Shown here piece after piece: positions 1 to 31,000 of a stretch of DNA of 64,000 nucleotides. Source of the stretch: Tiliqua scincoides (taxonomy: Eukaryota > Chordata > Lepidosauria > Squamata > Scincidae); the NCBI RefSeq assembly GCF_035046505.1, contig NC_089829.1, positions 2,464,001 to 2,528,000 of the forward strand, given 5' to 3'. A model generated the notes under the pieces. It saw only the letters and a program-made list of their open reading frames with translations, had not been told where the DNA came from and made no database searches. The position numbers and the translations under genes were made by a program. Positions within the stretch are counted from its first letter, which is position 1; the number at the start of each line of letters is the position of its first letter.

Positions 1-1057
1 CTTCATGCTCAGCCAGGTGTGGATGCTGAAGAGTGACCCTCCTTCCAGGGCCGAGAGCCTCTCCATCGCTGCAGCCTGAGCATGGGGGGGGGGGGGAGGT
101 AGCTGTGCTGCAGTGCCCTTGTGGTCTGGGTGTGGCTGTCCAGAGGGTCTCTGCTCAAGGTTTCTGCTCAAGAGACCTCCAAGTTCTTGGTTGCTGGACC
201 TGCCCCCCCCAAACAGCAGTTGTTGGAGTTGCACCCCCATGCCCATAACCTCAGCAAGGAGCTTGGCTCATTTTTGCAGCCTCAGCAGTCAGAAACAAAA
301 CTGCGCTCTAAAGGAGAGCCTGCCAGTCCTGAAGCCCTTCTCTGAGACAGAGACATAGAACTGTCTAGGTTGGCTGCTCTCTGGACAGGAAGGAGGTGTC
401 CACAGAGACTGCATACTCTCCCTGTGTCCCAGCCTTCAGCCCTGGTCTGATTGTCTTCCAGTTCCCTTGCCCTTGGTGAGGAAAAGCAGGCAGGCATGTA
501 GGTGAGTTTGTCCTGGCTTCCTCCAGGATTGGAGAATGCTTTGACTCTTGAGAGCCAGTGTCAAAGGTTTTTTCCTTCTGCTTCTCTGTGACTTTCTTTC
601 GACTCTGAGAGAGAGAGATGGACACCTGGGGCTGTTTGCATTTGTGAGCTGGTAGTTACGAGATGGGAGACGAGAACAGGACGCAGGACCTCAGAGAATA
701 AACTTTTGGGAGTTTTGTTCTGTGTGCTCCCCCTGCCACATCTGTGTATCGTCTTCTGCCATGCAGGAGGCAGCAGGGTCACCCCAACACTAGGTCACTT
801 TCTCTGGAGTGCAGGGAGACATTTTGGAAGGGCAGCAGCGCTAGTTCTCATTCTAGTGGAGTCTTCTCCAGTACTTCCCCTACTGGTGGGGGGCCAGGCT
901 GCCCATCTGAGAGGGGCCCTTGCCCGACTGTGGTCACATACATTCTCTCCGCCCTCTGTAGTCCTTTTAAGCTTGAGCAGTGGTGCCACTGCTCAAGACT
1001 TTCCTGTTCCCAGCACTGGGTGGATTCAACCGGTAACTCACAAAACTTGCTTTGTAG
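1..1057. other. Upstream EIF4G3 intron sequence
   Basis: No exon could be supported here. The stretch is GC-rich, has several homopolymer G and C runs (for example near 84-96), and ends at the splice acceptor of the first recognised EIF4G3 exon. It is most simply intron; the eIF4G3 N-terminal exons (PABP-binding region) should lie to the left of the window. Confidence 0.6.
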
Positions 1058-18333
<17,276 letters not shown>

Positions 18334-19178
18334 GACTGAATACAAAAAAGCAAAAACAATTTAAGTATTTTTTTAAAAAAAGTTTCACGTCTTCGCCAAT
18401 CACAGTGCAGCAAGGCCAATTCTCGCGCAGAACCCGCCTCCTCCCACACGTGCACGAGTGGGAGAGGAGGAAATGGAGACCCACGCACAGGCGATCATGG
18501 AGGACAAGAGGGACTCGCGCATTCAGTTCCCTTCAATCCCGAGGGCAGGAGCACTACACCAAAATACAGCTATTATTTATAGAAAATACTTTGTTTTAAT
18601 CCTTTTTCCTTTTTTAAACAAGGACTCATACTTTAAAAAGAAACAAATCCATTTAGAAAAAAGTGAGAACTTTAATTTATTATTTTAAGGACTGCTGCAA
18701 GCGTCAGTGTAATTTTTAAATTTGCAGTTTCTGTAACAAATTGTATAATAGGCAGCAGCAGCAAAAAGCAGAGAAATAAATTCCCCTCTCCTTCAGATCC
18801 ACCTCGGTTTTCTTTCAAAAGCATGGTGGCTGTGTCATAAATGCTCCAGGAAGGGCTGGCTGAGGGGGGTGATGGTCTCCAGATCTTTCTGCCTGCCTCT
18901 CAGCTTGCATCCAACATTGAAAAAGAAGTTGTTGCCTTGGAGCTGAAGGAAGCACATTTGAGAAAATGGCTATGGACCAGATTGCTTGGAGAACAAGGTG
19001 TTCATCCCATGCAGACAAGTGCTACCTTGGAAGGAAGAGGAAGTGATACTTGGGATACTTTTCAGAACCTTTAGAGCAACTTTAAGGCTTGTAAATACAT
19101 AGAACAAATATTTAAAACAGAAAGAAATGGACTCCGTACTATTTCTTTTCACTTTCAAAATATAAAGAACAAAATAAA
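18334..19178 (+). other. EIF4G3: EIF4G3 3' UTR with poly(A) signals
   Basis: AT-rich sequence follows the TAA. AATAAA at 18775-18780 is the first canonical poly(A) signal, about 440 bp after the stop. A second AATAAA at 19173-19178 could give a longer 3' UTR. Which is used cannot be told from sequence. Confidence 0.6.
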
Positions 19179-22100
19179 GACAAACCCTGCAAGTTTAAAA
19201 GAACAGGAAGTGGCTCCTCTTTTGACAGCAACTGAATGTACCGACTGCCCCCTTCCCCTCTGAGCAGCAGCCACAGCCTGAGAGGGGGAAGGGCAGGCAG
19301 AGTGATAGGGGAACGAGGGGGGCTGCAGGTTGGGAGAGTCCTTGTTGCAGATGGAATGTTATGTGCGTCCATTCTGCCTCGGTTTGGCCAGGGAGCTATA
19401 AAGGTGCAGCTCTCCACATTGTACTCTGCTGAAGGGGGGAGAGACGCCTCCTCATCATTCTGCCCCCTTCCAGGAACTCCAGCCCCCTGTTCCTCACCTG
19501 TTCTCTTCAAGGAAAAAGGAATGTGCGACAGTGAACAAAAGCAAAGCAGAACGAAAGCAAAGTGTTGGCCTGGTGGGGAACATCACTGCCTGGGCCTCGC
19601 CAGACACCATGACCAAGCACCTCTATGGGGTGAAGGTGCTGCTGCTCCTCAAGGCCCCATCCTCCACTGCCCCACACCTGACTGCGTGCCATCGCTTTGG
19701 ACGGCCAAAGATAGCCACCACTCCTGGGAGACAGAGCTCCGGGAAACTCAGCTGCTCACTGTGTCCTCCAAAACAAGTGACTGACACTGTGACTCCTGCC
19801 CAACTGCCTCACTTGTTAAGGGAGTGGGTTGTATTTGCCAGATACAGTTTGAATGGAAAAAGGTATAGCCTGAGTGTAGCTGAGGGTGGAGTGGGGGGGG
19901 GGGCAGGACGGACTTGGGAGTGCTGCTCTCTCCTAATACTGTGAATATGACAGCACCCTGGCAGTGTCCTGATCGGCAAGCAGTCTCACTCTTTCTCTGT
20001 AACTTGGTGCTTGCCCCCCATATGGAAATTATACCCATTTTTAATACGTAAACTATCAATGGCTTCTGTGTGCCTTTGCGAGAGGCTTCTGTGCAGAGAG
20101 TACAGGCTGGATTAGCCTCAAGCCTCTGTGAGTGGTTTGAGGGGCAAGAGCTTTTTTGCATGGGATGCACATAGACTGCCTGGTTTGGGTTGCTCCTTAG
20201 GACCATACCCTTTCAGCCAGGCTAGTTTTGAGGATAGTTCTGTGGGAGCCTGCACTTGTCTTGGTGAGCATTCTTATGGTAGTGGTGCTGCAACCTGACT
20301 CCCCCCCCCCCCCAGTCATTTAACCTGTGACTGGTTGCAGGGGGCCCAAAATAAAGCAGGGAGCCTCTTTTGACATGACTTGGACATGCCTGCCCCTGGG
20401 TGGCCCACCATTGGCTCTCAATCCTACAGCAGTACTGTTTGAACACAGCTTCCTGGGCTTTTCCCATCAGAGGCAGGGGTTAGCCAGCTTTAAGAAAAAG
20501 GTCCCCTCCCCATTTGCCACACCAGAAAAGGGAGGGGTGAGTCAGAAACACTTCAGCCAGGAGGTTGTGTCGAATTGTAACAGCTTGCTAAAAGGCAGCA
20601 GCAGTGTTCACATCTTTTAGGAGATGTAAGATATTTCTTCTGCCATCATAACTTGAATGTTTGCCAACAAAAATGTCACAGGACAGGTTGAGCATCCCAA
20701 ATCCGAAACAGTTTGAGCACCAACCTGACACAGCAAGAAAAGCTTCCTTGGTCGTGAGCACTGAGGTGGATTGATCTGCCTTTGTAGAACATGCCACATC
20801 CCCAGGCAGGCAGGCAGGGAGAGAGAAAAGGCTGCACTTCCAAAAAAAAACCCAATGCCCCAATAAGTAACAAAAGGTAGCTCCAGCATGCTTGATGAAA
20901 TTCTAGAAACTAAATCACACCCACCTGTCTCATTATGAATCTCAACCCACTGGTGCCAAACTGAGAAGCAAGCAACATTTTCTACATTTCCCATCCTGCA
21001 CAGTCCTGAGCTTGGACTTCACCCAAGTCTGGCAAAAGCCTGGGGAAACAACCACCACCCCCACAGCAATGTCCTCGTGGTGTGACTGGACTCTGTAACC
21101 AGCATCTTTGCCAAAAGTCCCAGTGCTTCTCCTGTCACTGTTCTAGCCTCAATGCCTCTAAAGCACCAGCACTGTTGTATATGTTGTATATACTTGTCCA
21201 GTATAACAGTATATACTTGTATATACTGTTCCAAAATCTGAAGCACTTCTGGTCCCAAGCATATCGCATATGGGATTCTCAAACCTGTGTGTGCCTTATT
21301 ATGGTTGGTTAATGTTATCCTGAAAATGACCAGGTCATTTCTGATTGTGCAGCAGCAAATTGTGGTCATCTCAAAGGCATTGGTATGTAGTCATGTGCAT
21401 GATACTGCTTCTTGCTGTATTTCTACACAGACAATATACTAGAAATAAGTGGGTTGGGGTTTGTACTGCAAATGATATCTGTCAAAATGGGCATATCTAA
21501 CACTACTTTTAAGCATGATGTTATGCTCTGAGGTGGGCTCAGGTAATGGACTGTGCTTCCATTGGTCAGGGTGGGGGCAGTTGTTCCTTATGGGAAGCCC
21601 CCTCCCCTTTGACTGACAGGCAGGGTTGCTCAGCAAGGATGACCCCAAGGAAGTAGGCACACCCGTCCTGACAGTGGCAGGGAGCTGAGCCTTGCCATGA
21701 AGTGTCTGTTCTGCTTTAGAAATTCCTCTGCGTGCAGAAGCCATCAATGCAGTTCTTGTTCTAAAGTGGCAGGATCCCGATTGTGGCAAGGGTCTCTAGA
21801 AATGTAGGATTGTGAAAGGTCTCTATAGACCCTTCAGCAAGGCATCTCCATAAGTACTTTCTTTGCAGAAGGCTTGCATCTCTGCCTTGAGGGTGCTCAT
21901 AAAGCCACCTGTTGACTTGGCCTGCTAGGAGCCAGTCTCTTTCCCTGCCCATATGATGCCTTCTTTAGGTCTCAGTCCTGGGGAGGGAGGGAGATAAGCA
22001 ATGCTTCCTCCATGCTGAAGCAATGCTCTCTCCCACCCCCTGCAGAGATGTGAGCTGGCCAGGTCCAAGTCTTGGGCACAGGGGAGCTTTTGCTGCTTGG

Positions 22101-22430
22101 TCAACCATGAGGCCTGATGGTCTTGCAAGCAATATCTTGGCCATTTCAGGGGCTCCTGCTGCCTTCTACCTTAAACCTGCAGTGTGAGTGGAGAAGGGTG
22201 GTTGGGTAGTACTACAGCAGTGTCAATTTCCAAGCAGACCCACCCCAAGGATATCTCTAGTAGAACCACAGAAAATTAGGGGTGGGTGCCCTAGGGGACC
22301 TGCTCTTCAGTCAGTGACCAGAAGGCTGCCAGGGCCAGCTCTGCAGTCTCTTGCTCAGTGTCTCTGTACCAGCCAGAGCAGGCCATGGAGGTTTTGTCAA
22401 AGGTTTTTCCACGCCTGCTTAGCCGAAGGA
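19179..22430. other. EIF4G3-HP1BP3 intergenic region
   Basis: No exon, RNA gene or recognised transposon could be supported over about 3.2 kb. A third AATAAA occurs near 20349. A C homopolymer lies near 20302-20314, and an AT-rich palindrome is listed separately. Confidence 0.5.
21205..21230. repeat. Perfect 12-bp inverted repeat (AT-rich cruciform)
   Basis: AACAGTATATAC, a 2-base TT spacer, then GTATATACTGTT, its exact reverse complement, within an AT-rich patch at 21178-21232. It could form a hairpin or cruciform. No gene context explains it. Confidence 0.9.
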
Positions 22431-23980
22431 GTCCCACTGAATTCCTGGGCTCGCTCCCGGGCAAGCGCAGGACTGCAGGCTGAGGCCGCGGTCTGGCAGC
22501 ACAAAGCGGGCCGGAGTCCACAGCGCAGCCACCCGCGGAGCCCGGCAGTGCTGGAATTGACGGGCAGGCGCCGCGCCGGACGGGGCCTCGCTGCCTGCCC
22601 GGCTGTCCCGGCGCGACGGCCTGTTGCAGACGGACGCGCTCCTGCTCCTGCAGCGGCCCTGGAGGCCCGGAGCGACCTCCGCCTCCCGAGCTGACCGGGC
22701 TCCGCGCTCGGATCGGCGCCGCCCGCCCGCGCTCCTGCTGCGGGGCCTCTGCCGGCCCCCCGCACTGGAGCGGCAGTCGGAGCCGGGCCTGGGAGCGGCT
22801 CGGAGGAGCTTCCGGGGGCCGCCAGGCAGGCACCCCTTCTGGGGTCGGGACCGCGCGGCCTGGCGAGGTCGGAGCCGGAGCCTCGCGCCAGCTGGCCCCG
22901 CGCTCCGAGCGCCTCGGCCGCACCTGCGCACTCGCGCCGCAGGCTCTTCCGCAGCGCCGCGTTCGGCCAGCGAGAGACGGGCCTAGAGCGTTGAGGCTCG
23001 CGGGCGGAGCATGCGCGTGGCCGCAGCGTCCATTGGCCGCGCGTCGGAGCGAGGGCGGGCCTGAGGCCCGGGTTCGAAAGATGCTCGCACCGCCCATTGG
23101 CCCGCGCCGCCGCGGCCCCGCCCCTTCCTCCGGTGCCGCCGCCGCCATTGTTCGAGGCCGCTCCGCCGCCGTCGCTGCTGCTGCGTGTCTTGCGCGCCGC
23201 CGACGGGCCGCCCTGAGCCGGTGAGCGAAGACTCCGCGGGCGGCGCCCCGCTCCGCTCAGGCCGCCGGGGCCCGTCATGGCCGCTGCAGCTCCCGGGGCG
23301 AGCCCGGCCGGTCCCGCAGGCCCTGCCGCGCAGTCAGGCCGCCGCCGCTCTCCTGCAGGCCGGCGGGCCTCGTGAGCGTCGCGCTCCGTTGGGCGGGTCC
23401 GGGGAGGGCCCCGCTGCCTCCGCTCTGCGCCTGGGGGCGCGGCGATCGAGCCTCGGCGAGGCAGGTCCCGCCGGTCCGCCCTCTCTGGAAGGGCCTCTGC
23501 CCGGGCCAGAGGCGGGGCGGGCGGGGACCGGGCTGCCCTCCCCAGGGCCCGCTTGCCTTCGGCGACAGAGAGGGGCGCGCCCGGCGCCGTTCTCAGGGCT
23601 TGGGGAGCCTGCAGACTCTTCCTGCGGCGGGGCGGCCCGGGGTCTTCGCCGTGCCGCCCGTCGAGCGCTCTCTTCTGGGGACGGGCGCCTGCCTGCTGTC
23701 CCGCTCCGTGCTGCGGGGAGCTGGCAGGGGCGTCGACCCGCCCCGTTCCTGTCGCTGGGGCCGCGGCCTCCTCGCAAGTGCTGCTGGCTGCGCACCGACC
23801 AAAGTGGGGTCTTCCAGCTCCGGTGCTGGCGGGCGGCCTGGGCAGGGAGGATCCCCCCTGCTGTTGGCAGGTCCCCAGACCCCTCGCTGGTCTTGCCCGC
23901 ATGCCAGAGAAGCATCCTGGAGGCTTGCGCAGCGATTCTGGGGGCCTCTGCTGTTCCCACCGAGGCGGGTCTGCTGCTGC
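22430..23980 (+). promoter_or_regulatory. HP1BP3: HP1BP3 CpG-island promoter and non-coding exon 1
   Basis: Very GC- and CpG-rich. Two inverted CCAAT boxes (ATTGG at 23032-23036 and 23096-23100, 64 bp apart) fit NF-Y, and CATGCGCG near 23011 resembles an NRF1 half site. GCCGCCATTG near 23142 resembles a YY1 start-site element. A likely untranslated first exon ends with CTGAGCCG|GTGAGC at 23220. It would splice to the exon holding the ATG at 25008; candidate acceptors end at 24893, 24912 and 24999, and I could not choose between them. Confidence 0.75.
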
Positions 23981-25007
23981 TGGGGAAGCCCCTCCCTGCC
24001 TCCCTCCCACAGAAAACAGTCCAGCCCCCCACGCCCTGCTGAGGCTGGCAGCATGTGTGGAATGCAAGTGTTTCCCACCGTGGCAGGCCTGCCTCCGCAG
24101 CAACCTCCGCCTGGTGGTTCACCCACGAAGGGGACGCAGATGAGTTTGGTGTCAGGTGCGGCAGAGCTGCCTGTGCTCTGGGCAGCTGAACTCTCCCCTC
24201 ATCTCCTTTGGGCCTCGCCTGCCCCAGCCAGAGGCAGTCATCACCTTCGGCATCCAGAGGTTGGTGGGGGCTCTTCCTCTGCTTGAGCAGGGAGGGAAAT
24301 GGAATGCAGGCCGAAGGCTGCTAACCCCCCACCCCTCTTCGGAAGGCTTGTCCGCAAAGACAAGCTTGAGCAAGGGGTCAGTGGCAGAGGAGAGCGTGCA
24401 GGGTGGCGAGTGGGAGGACTCCATTTCAAAGATGGTTGTAGGCAGCTCTCGAGGGCACGGCTGACGTAGTCTGGGCTTGAGAGCTGCGCTAAGACCCAAG
24501 AGGGCCAGGGAGGAAGCACTGGGCCTCTCACATGGCATTATAACTCAGGGCTGAGGCTGGTGAGCCATGAAGACCCCCAGGCATGTGGCAGAGGGGGGTT
24601 GCTGTCCCCAGCCTGCACAGGCATTGCCTGCGGACCTGGTTCTGCAGCAGGCACTGTTGGGACACTTTGCCTGGGGCTTCTGCCAGGCCAGTGGGGGTCA
24701 GTCCACTTCCCCATGCTGCCAGGCAGGTACACCCCCTCAAGCCTGTGGCTTTCTGGCTCTCTCCTGGGTCCTGGGCAAACTGTTGCTGCTCTTTTGGCCT
24801 AGCTCTGCAGCATGATTGAGGAGTGGGAGGAGTGACAGTTGTCCTTTGTTTGTGTTCTTGTCTTGTTCTCCTCGTTGCTCTTCTTCACCACAGTCTCTTC
24901 TGCATTCTTCAGGTTGTCTCCTCTGTTAGGAAGGTCTTCTCCCCCTTGAGGGTAGCACCTGGGGCTCCAAAGTGCTGCCCTCACGCTGGGGCTAGACAGT
25001 TATTTAA

Positions 25008-28000
25008 ATGGCAGCCGAAGTGTCTGAAGCGGATCTCACTCCCTGTAAGGCGCCACCTCTCTTAGCGGGCGCTCCCCTGGACACGCTGAGTGAGGTAGGG
25101 GCCGACCCTTCTGCACCTTCGCCCGTGGACTGGCCCTGGCGAGGCCTGCTCTGCTGCTGCCGCTCCCCCGCTTATAGGACTCTTGGTGGGGGCTGCACCA
25201 GCGCCTCCACCCCCATCCCTAGGTGCACTCCCCCCTACTTCCTCGCTGGGTCTGAACTGAAGCACTCTTCTCCTTGTCTCTTGGGAAGTTGCCACTTCTG
25301 CTGCCTCCTTCTCTTCCTCGTGTGTCTGGACACAGTTGCTACTCCCTGTTGCTTTGGATGGGCTGGTTTTGAGAAGGCACCCAAGGTTGCCCACCAGATG
25401 CCTCCTTCCAATTTCCCTGGCCTAGAAACCACCACTCCTGCCTCCTGGGCTCTTGGCCTGACGCTCTTCTCCGCTTCCCTTCCAGACAGTTGGTGACGGC
25501 GCCATGCCGATCCGAAGGGTTGTGAATGCCTCTGCACGGGAAACTCCTCCCAAAAGCAAACCTGCAGAAGGTGAGGAGGCCCAGCCAGGTAAAGTTCCTG
25601 CAGACAACTTGGTCCGTGTGAGCCTCAGTGTGTGCGGGACTTGCATGTCAGCACAACTCTGGGTGCAGGGTGGCAGCTTGTGGCAGGCTCTTGCCACGGA
25701 ACTGGTGGAGCTCAGGGGAGCTGGCTGCTAGGCCTCCAGGCTTTGGTGCGGAGGACTGAACTGCTCTGGCTTTCTCTGTTTGTGTCTGTTGGCTCTGCTG
25801 TTGTAGCTCCAGTTTGCCCCCCAACATTACAAAGTGGTTTTCCAACTGGTTCGTGCACTTCGATGCAGGAGCCTTTTGTGTAGAAGACCACTCTTCTGTG
25901 GTCTTTTCCTGTGGTAACTGCTCAATGACATTTCTGTTGAATGGGGTCTGCAAATAGCAGTGATGTGCAATGATCCTGTCCAGGGAAGGCAGGGACTCGG
26001 CTAGCAGTGAGAGGGGGAAAGCACTCACCACAGCTGCCCAGGGAGGTCTCAGGCCAAGGCGCAGAGCTGCTTGGCAGGTATGTCTGCATCCCTGCCCCCA
26101 CCCAGAGCTCCCCTTCCATCCTCCCCTGTTCAGTCTGACATCCCAGGGCTCTGCTTTTCCCTCCAAAAAGCACCACCAACTGCACAGACAAGAATACCTG
26201 CAGCTTTCCGCCTCCACTTGAAAACAACTCCCTAGGCTTTGTGGCAGCAGGGTTCCCCCAAACCTGGGCCCCATGGCCTGGGCGTCCCTGCCACCACTGA
26301 CCCTCCCCCTTTGCTGGGAAATTGGGGCTCCCTGGAGACAGCAAGAACAGAGGGGAGCCCTTACCATCTCTGCAAAAATCTCCTAGCTGCCAGGGGGGGG
26401 TGTTTTCTAATGGAACCTCTCGTCTCTTCCGTGTGTGTGTTTTTGTCTGGTTCTGAGAAGAAGCTTCTCTGAACAGGTTTTTGGGTTCCTGTTTTGGATT
26501 AGTTTAATTCCTGCTCAGAAGTGAGAGGTACGTGAGTTGCAGAACCACAGACATGGACCAGGCAGGCTGGAAGCAGGCAGAGATCGAAGTTCAAGGGAGG
26601 ACGAGGATGGGGAGACAAGCTGCTCTGTCTGAGAAGTGGGTTCTGAGGCAGGAATTGTCCTTGGGGCTTGACTAAGCCGGGCCGGCAGCCCAGAGAACAC
26701 TCCCGAGTCCCAGACTGCAGCACAGGGGAGAAGATCCTGGGGCAGGGGGAAGACTTACAGCCTGACCCTGCTGGTGTGCAATGGTTTGTTGGTTGAATTG
26801 GGAGGCGCCTGAGTGAAAGCACAAGTGTGCAAGCAGAGGGCAGACTCACCTGGGACAGCAGGCCTGGTGGCTTTCCTAGCCTGCTCTGCTCGGGGCAGGC
26901 CCCACTCCACCTGTTCTCAGCTTGACCTTGTAATTGAGGGAAGTTCTGAAGCACCAGAGCAGATCAGCAAGTGGGTTGTGCTGGCGACTGCAGATCCCCA
27001 CTAGACGTGCCAGGCGCTGGGGCTGGCGCCGGATGTCCTGCCTGCTTCTGAACAGAACACCCTGGCAGGGTGCAGTGGGGGTGGGCCATGGGTCCTGCTG
27101 TGGGGCTGACCCAGCCTGGGGTGCTGCCAGCGGCACCTGTGCAGTGTCACCACCTGTCGCCCCTATGCCGCTCCCTGCAGCCAGGCTTCTCCTGCCCTTC
27201 CTCCCCTCCTCCCTGCCCAGATCCAGATGTAAGTTCCGAGGAGTCAGCCTCCACCGTTGAGGAGCAGGAGAACGAGACCCCGCCAGCCACCTCCAGTGAG
27301 GCGGAGCCCCCAAAGGAGTCTGAGGCTGGGGACAAGAGTGTGGAGAAGCCTACTGAGGAAGCCAAAAAGGAGTAAGGAATGCAATCTCCTAGGTGCCTGG
27401 ATGGGGCTCTTGGAGGGGTTGGAGGAAGGGGGCGTCGTCCAGAGCTGCTTCCCGAAAGGATCTGTAAGGGAGGGCAGGTGAAGCCGGTGCTTCTGCAAAA
27501 GACTTCTTCCCCCAGGCTGCTCCAGCTTGCTGCTCTGGTGAACTGGAGTTTGGCTGAAGGGGAGGGTGTTGGGCAGGCTGGTCCTCAATCCCACCGCACT
27601 ATCCATTGCCACAGTCCCAATTGTGTAGCCAGGTGTTGTTCCTGACAAATGTCTGATGCAGCAGGACCCCCCCAAGAGTTGGCCCCACCCAGCGCGTGGA
27701 GGCAGCAGCAGGAGCTCCGTTGTGGTTCTGCACCCCTGAGCCGCCTGGCAACCTCCCCACCTGATGCTCTTGTCTCGTGCTGTGCGCAGGGAAAAGGACC
27801 CAGGGAAGGAGAAGGAGAAGAAGGTCCGGAGGACCATCCCTGCCTGGGCAACCCTCTCGGCCAGCCAGCTCGCCAGGGCCCAGAAGCAGACACAGATGGC
27901 AGCCTCCTCTCGCCCTAAGATGGATGCCATTCTGATTGAGGCCATCAAGGCAAGTGGCTGGCAGGCAGGCAGGCAGGCAGCCTCGTGGGCAGGCAGGGCT

Positions 28001-31000
28001 GTCTGCTGATGGTCTGCTCCCTTTCAGGCCTGCTACCAGAAGGGGGGGGCGTCGGTCGTGGCCATCCGCAAGTACATCATTGGCAAGTATGCGTCTCTGG
28101 AGCTGCAGAGGAGGGGCTATCTCCTGAAGCAGGCCCTGAAGCGGGAGCTGGAGCGGGGTGCCATCCGGCAGGTGAGCAGTGCCTCTGGAGACACCTGGCA
28201 AAGGTGTCCTGCTAAGCCACAGGAGCTGCTGGGGGGGGGGGCATTGCATCTGGCTTAAAGCATTAGCCCGCTCTTGAGGCTGATGGTGTTCAGGTTTCGG
28301 GGGCACACTGTGTCAGCCTGCAGGTGTTGCTGGCGGGGGGTGGGGGAATCAGGATTGGTGCCTCTTCAGGCTCGAGTCGGCTAAGAGACTGGCTCTGTAG
28401 GGCTCCACCCTGCTTTTTCTGGATCAGATTAGGTTAGGCTTCCAGATTTGGAGGGGCTTTCTAAAAGGCGTCAGTGAGTTCTTTAGGTGTGGGTTTCTCC
28501 ATGTCACAGAAGATTAAGGCAGCTCTGCCCTTGAAGCTGCAGATCTGGCTGAGAATGGCTGGTGGCTGCCCCCTCCCTGGGCCCCCTTGCGCATCACCTG
28601 CTTTTCCAGAGTCTTCCTGATGCTCGACACCGACCCTTCCTTTCCATCTACCATACTAGGTGAAAGGGAAAGGAGCCTCTGGCAGCTTTGTGGTTGTCCC
28701 AAACTCGGGGAAAGCCGCTCCAAAATCCAGAGACCGGAAGGTAAGGCCAGCAGGCTAGGCAGGAGTAACCCCTCCACAGGACCCTCCTCTCACCAAGGGC
28801 TTTTGCTCTTCTTGCAGGCGTGTGGAGGAGGGCAAATGTGCTGCAGGGCAGTCACAAGGGTGCCCCCCCCCCGTGGAGCCAACAAGCCTTGTGGCATGGC
28901 CCAGGGCACTCTCCCTAGGCAAAAGCAGCACCTCCCCCTGCCCTGAAGACACTTCCACCACCCAATGGCCCAGGCGCTGGTGCACTCCAGCTTATACCAT
29001 GTAGGGAGGCTGCCTCCTATCCCTCGTGGGCTGATTTCCCACCTGCCTAGGTAGTCCCTGCAGCTGCCCTCGCCCTGTGGATGCTGAGGGTAGTGGGAAG
29101 ATCCATCCACAGCATGCCTGGGAGAGAGAGTGTATGCCTGGGAAAGGGCCTTGCCGTGCCCCCATCCCAAGCGCTGTTCCACCTCTGTTGCCCTCCATTC
29201 CTCTGCCTGTGGATGGGCTGCCCAGTGGGCTCCTGGCCTCCTTCCAAGGGGTTCCACACTGTCTTTCAGAGGAGTGCTTTGGCCTCCGGCCCAGAGCAGC
29301 AGGTGAAGCTAGAAGATGTCCTCCCACTGGCCTTCACCCGCCTCTGCGAGCCTAAGGAGGCCTCCTACAGCCTGATCAAGAAATACGTCTCACAGTACTA
29401 CCCCAAACTGAAGGTGGACGTCAGGTAGGTGGCTGGAGGCAGTCCAGGCAGATCAGCAGCCCCCTTCTGGGGGGGGGGGAAGCATCGCCTTGGCTGCCCT
29501 CCCTCCCCTTGCCTTGGCAGCCAGCTAGGGGTGCAAGGCCGGCTTTGTGTCCCCTGGCCCAAGACAATTTTCTCCGTAGTGTTCTGAGCACATGCAAAAC
29601 GGCCTGTGCTTGCCCCCAGCATGCAGCTGGGGCTGAAGGGGGGACGTGTGTGGATTTTGGCCTCCTTGACCAGGACCACCCACCATGCCCTCAAACGCCA
29701 AGCCACTTGGCTTGTTCCACCCTCTCTTTGGGCTTCCGCACTAGTGCATCTCCCTCTGTTTTACCCCCCAGCAAAGAATGATGCATCTCTGTTCCTTGTG
29801 AGCATCACAAGATCACGGGAGCATCATGGGTGGTCTCTGGGGGCCTTTTTCACGGCTAAATCCAGCTCTGCTCCCTTGCGGGCCCTGGACAAGCAAGTCT
29901 GTTCTGCCCCCATAAGATGACAGGATCTCCTTCTCCATGCTAGGGAGAGCCATTTGTGTGAACTCTGGAGCCCTAGTCCAGATTCCCTAGAGATCTCTTT
30001 GGGTCAGGTCTCCATCCTTCCCTTGCCCCATAGCAGGTGGGCCTCTGCTGCTCCCCACAGCTCTGCCAGTGGTTGTGCCCAGGGCGGGCTTGACGCACCT
30101 GCTCCTTCCTGCAGACCCCAGTTGCTGAAAAATGCCCTGCAGCGAGCTGTGGAGAAGGGCCAGCTGGAGCAGATCACAGGCAAAGGAGCCTCTGGGACCT
30201 TTCAGGTGGGGAGTAAGGCACCCTGTGCACACCTCGCTCCTGCTTTTTCAGAGCAGAGGATTCGAGTACCAGGGGAGGGACCTTTCTTCCTTCTCTTTAT
30301 CTGACGCCCCCTGTTTGCTTTCCCCAAAACAGCTGAAGAAATCTGGAGAGAAGCCCCTGCTGGGTGGGAGCCTGATGGATGACGCTATTCTGTCAGCCAT
30401 TGCCGCCATGAATGAGCCCAAGACCTGCTCTACCACTGCTCTGAAGAAATACGTCCTGGAGAAGCACCCGGGGACAAACTCCAGCCTCCAGGGTAGGTTG
30501 CGTCCTCGCCTGTTCCCACACAGGCAGGCACGCAGAAGCAGTGTCCTTGCTAGCCATGCTGCTTCCTTGCACAGTTTGGACTGGCACTGGTTGTAGTGAT
30601 GGCCACTGGCTCGGCTGGGGCCTGAGATGCATGCAGGGAAGAGCCCTTCAGGGACTGCTGGTTGTGGTGGCAAAATGCTGCTGACTTCGTGGTCCGCCTC
30701 TGAGCATCAGTGTGCAGGAGTGGCTGTGGAATTCTTGGGAGCATGGCTACTAGGCAGGATGGATCTTCCTTGGTTTGCCTTGGCAGCAGCCAGGGTTTTC
30801 CACTGCTCTTACTAAAAGAGAGGGGCTGGCGTTCTCCATGTTCCTTAGCAATCTGTCCCTGGGAGAAGGAGCAGGGACTTCCTGGAGTTGCCTGTTGGTT
30901 ACCTTGGGGAAGAGATGCGGAGGGGGTGGCAAAGGTGTAGGGGTGCTGGCCTCAGGAAGTCCTCCTGAGCCCATCTGGCTCAGGGCTATATGTGGAAGAG

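Noticed and set aside
22397-24103. Long open frames on both strands of the HP1BP3 CpG island (up to 568 codons on the minus strand)
   Set aside because: They come from the scarcity of stop codons in very GC-rich DNA. The peptides are Arg/Ala/Gly/Pro-rich with no recognisable domain, and several overlap on both strands.
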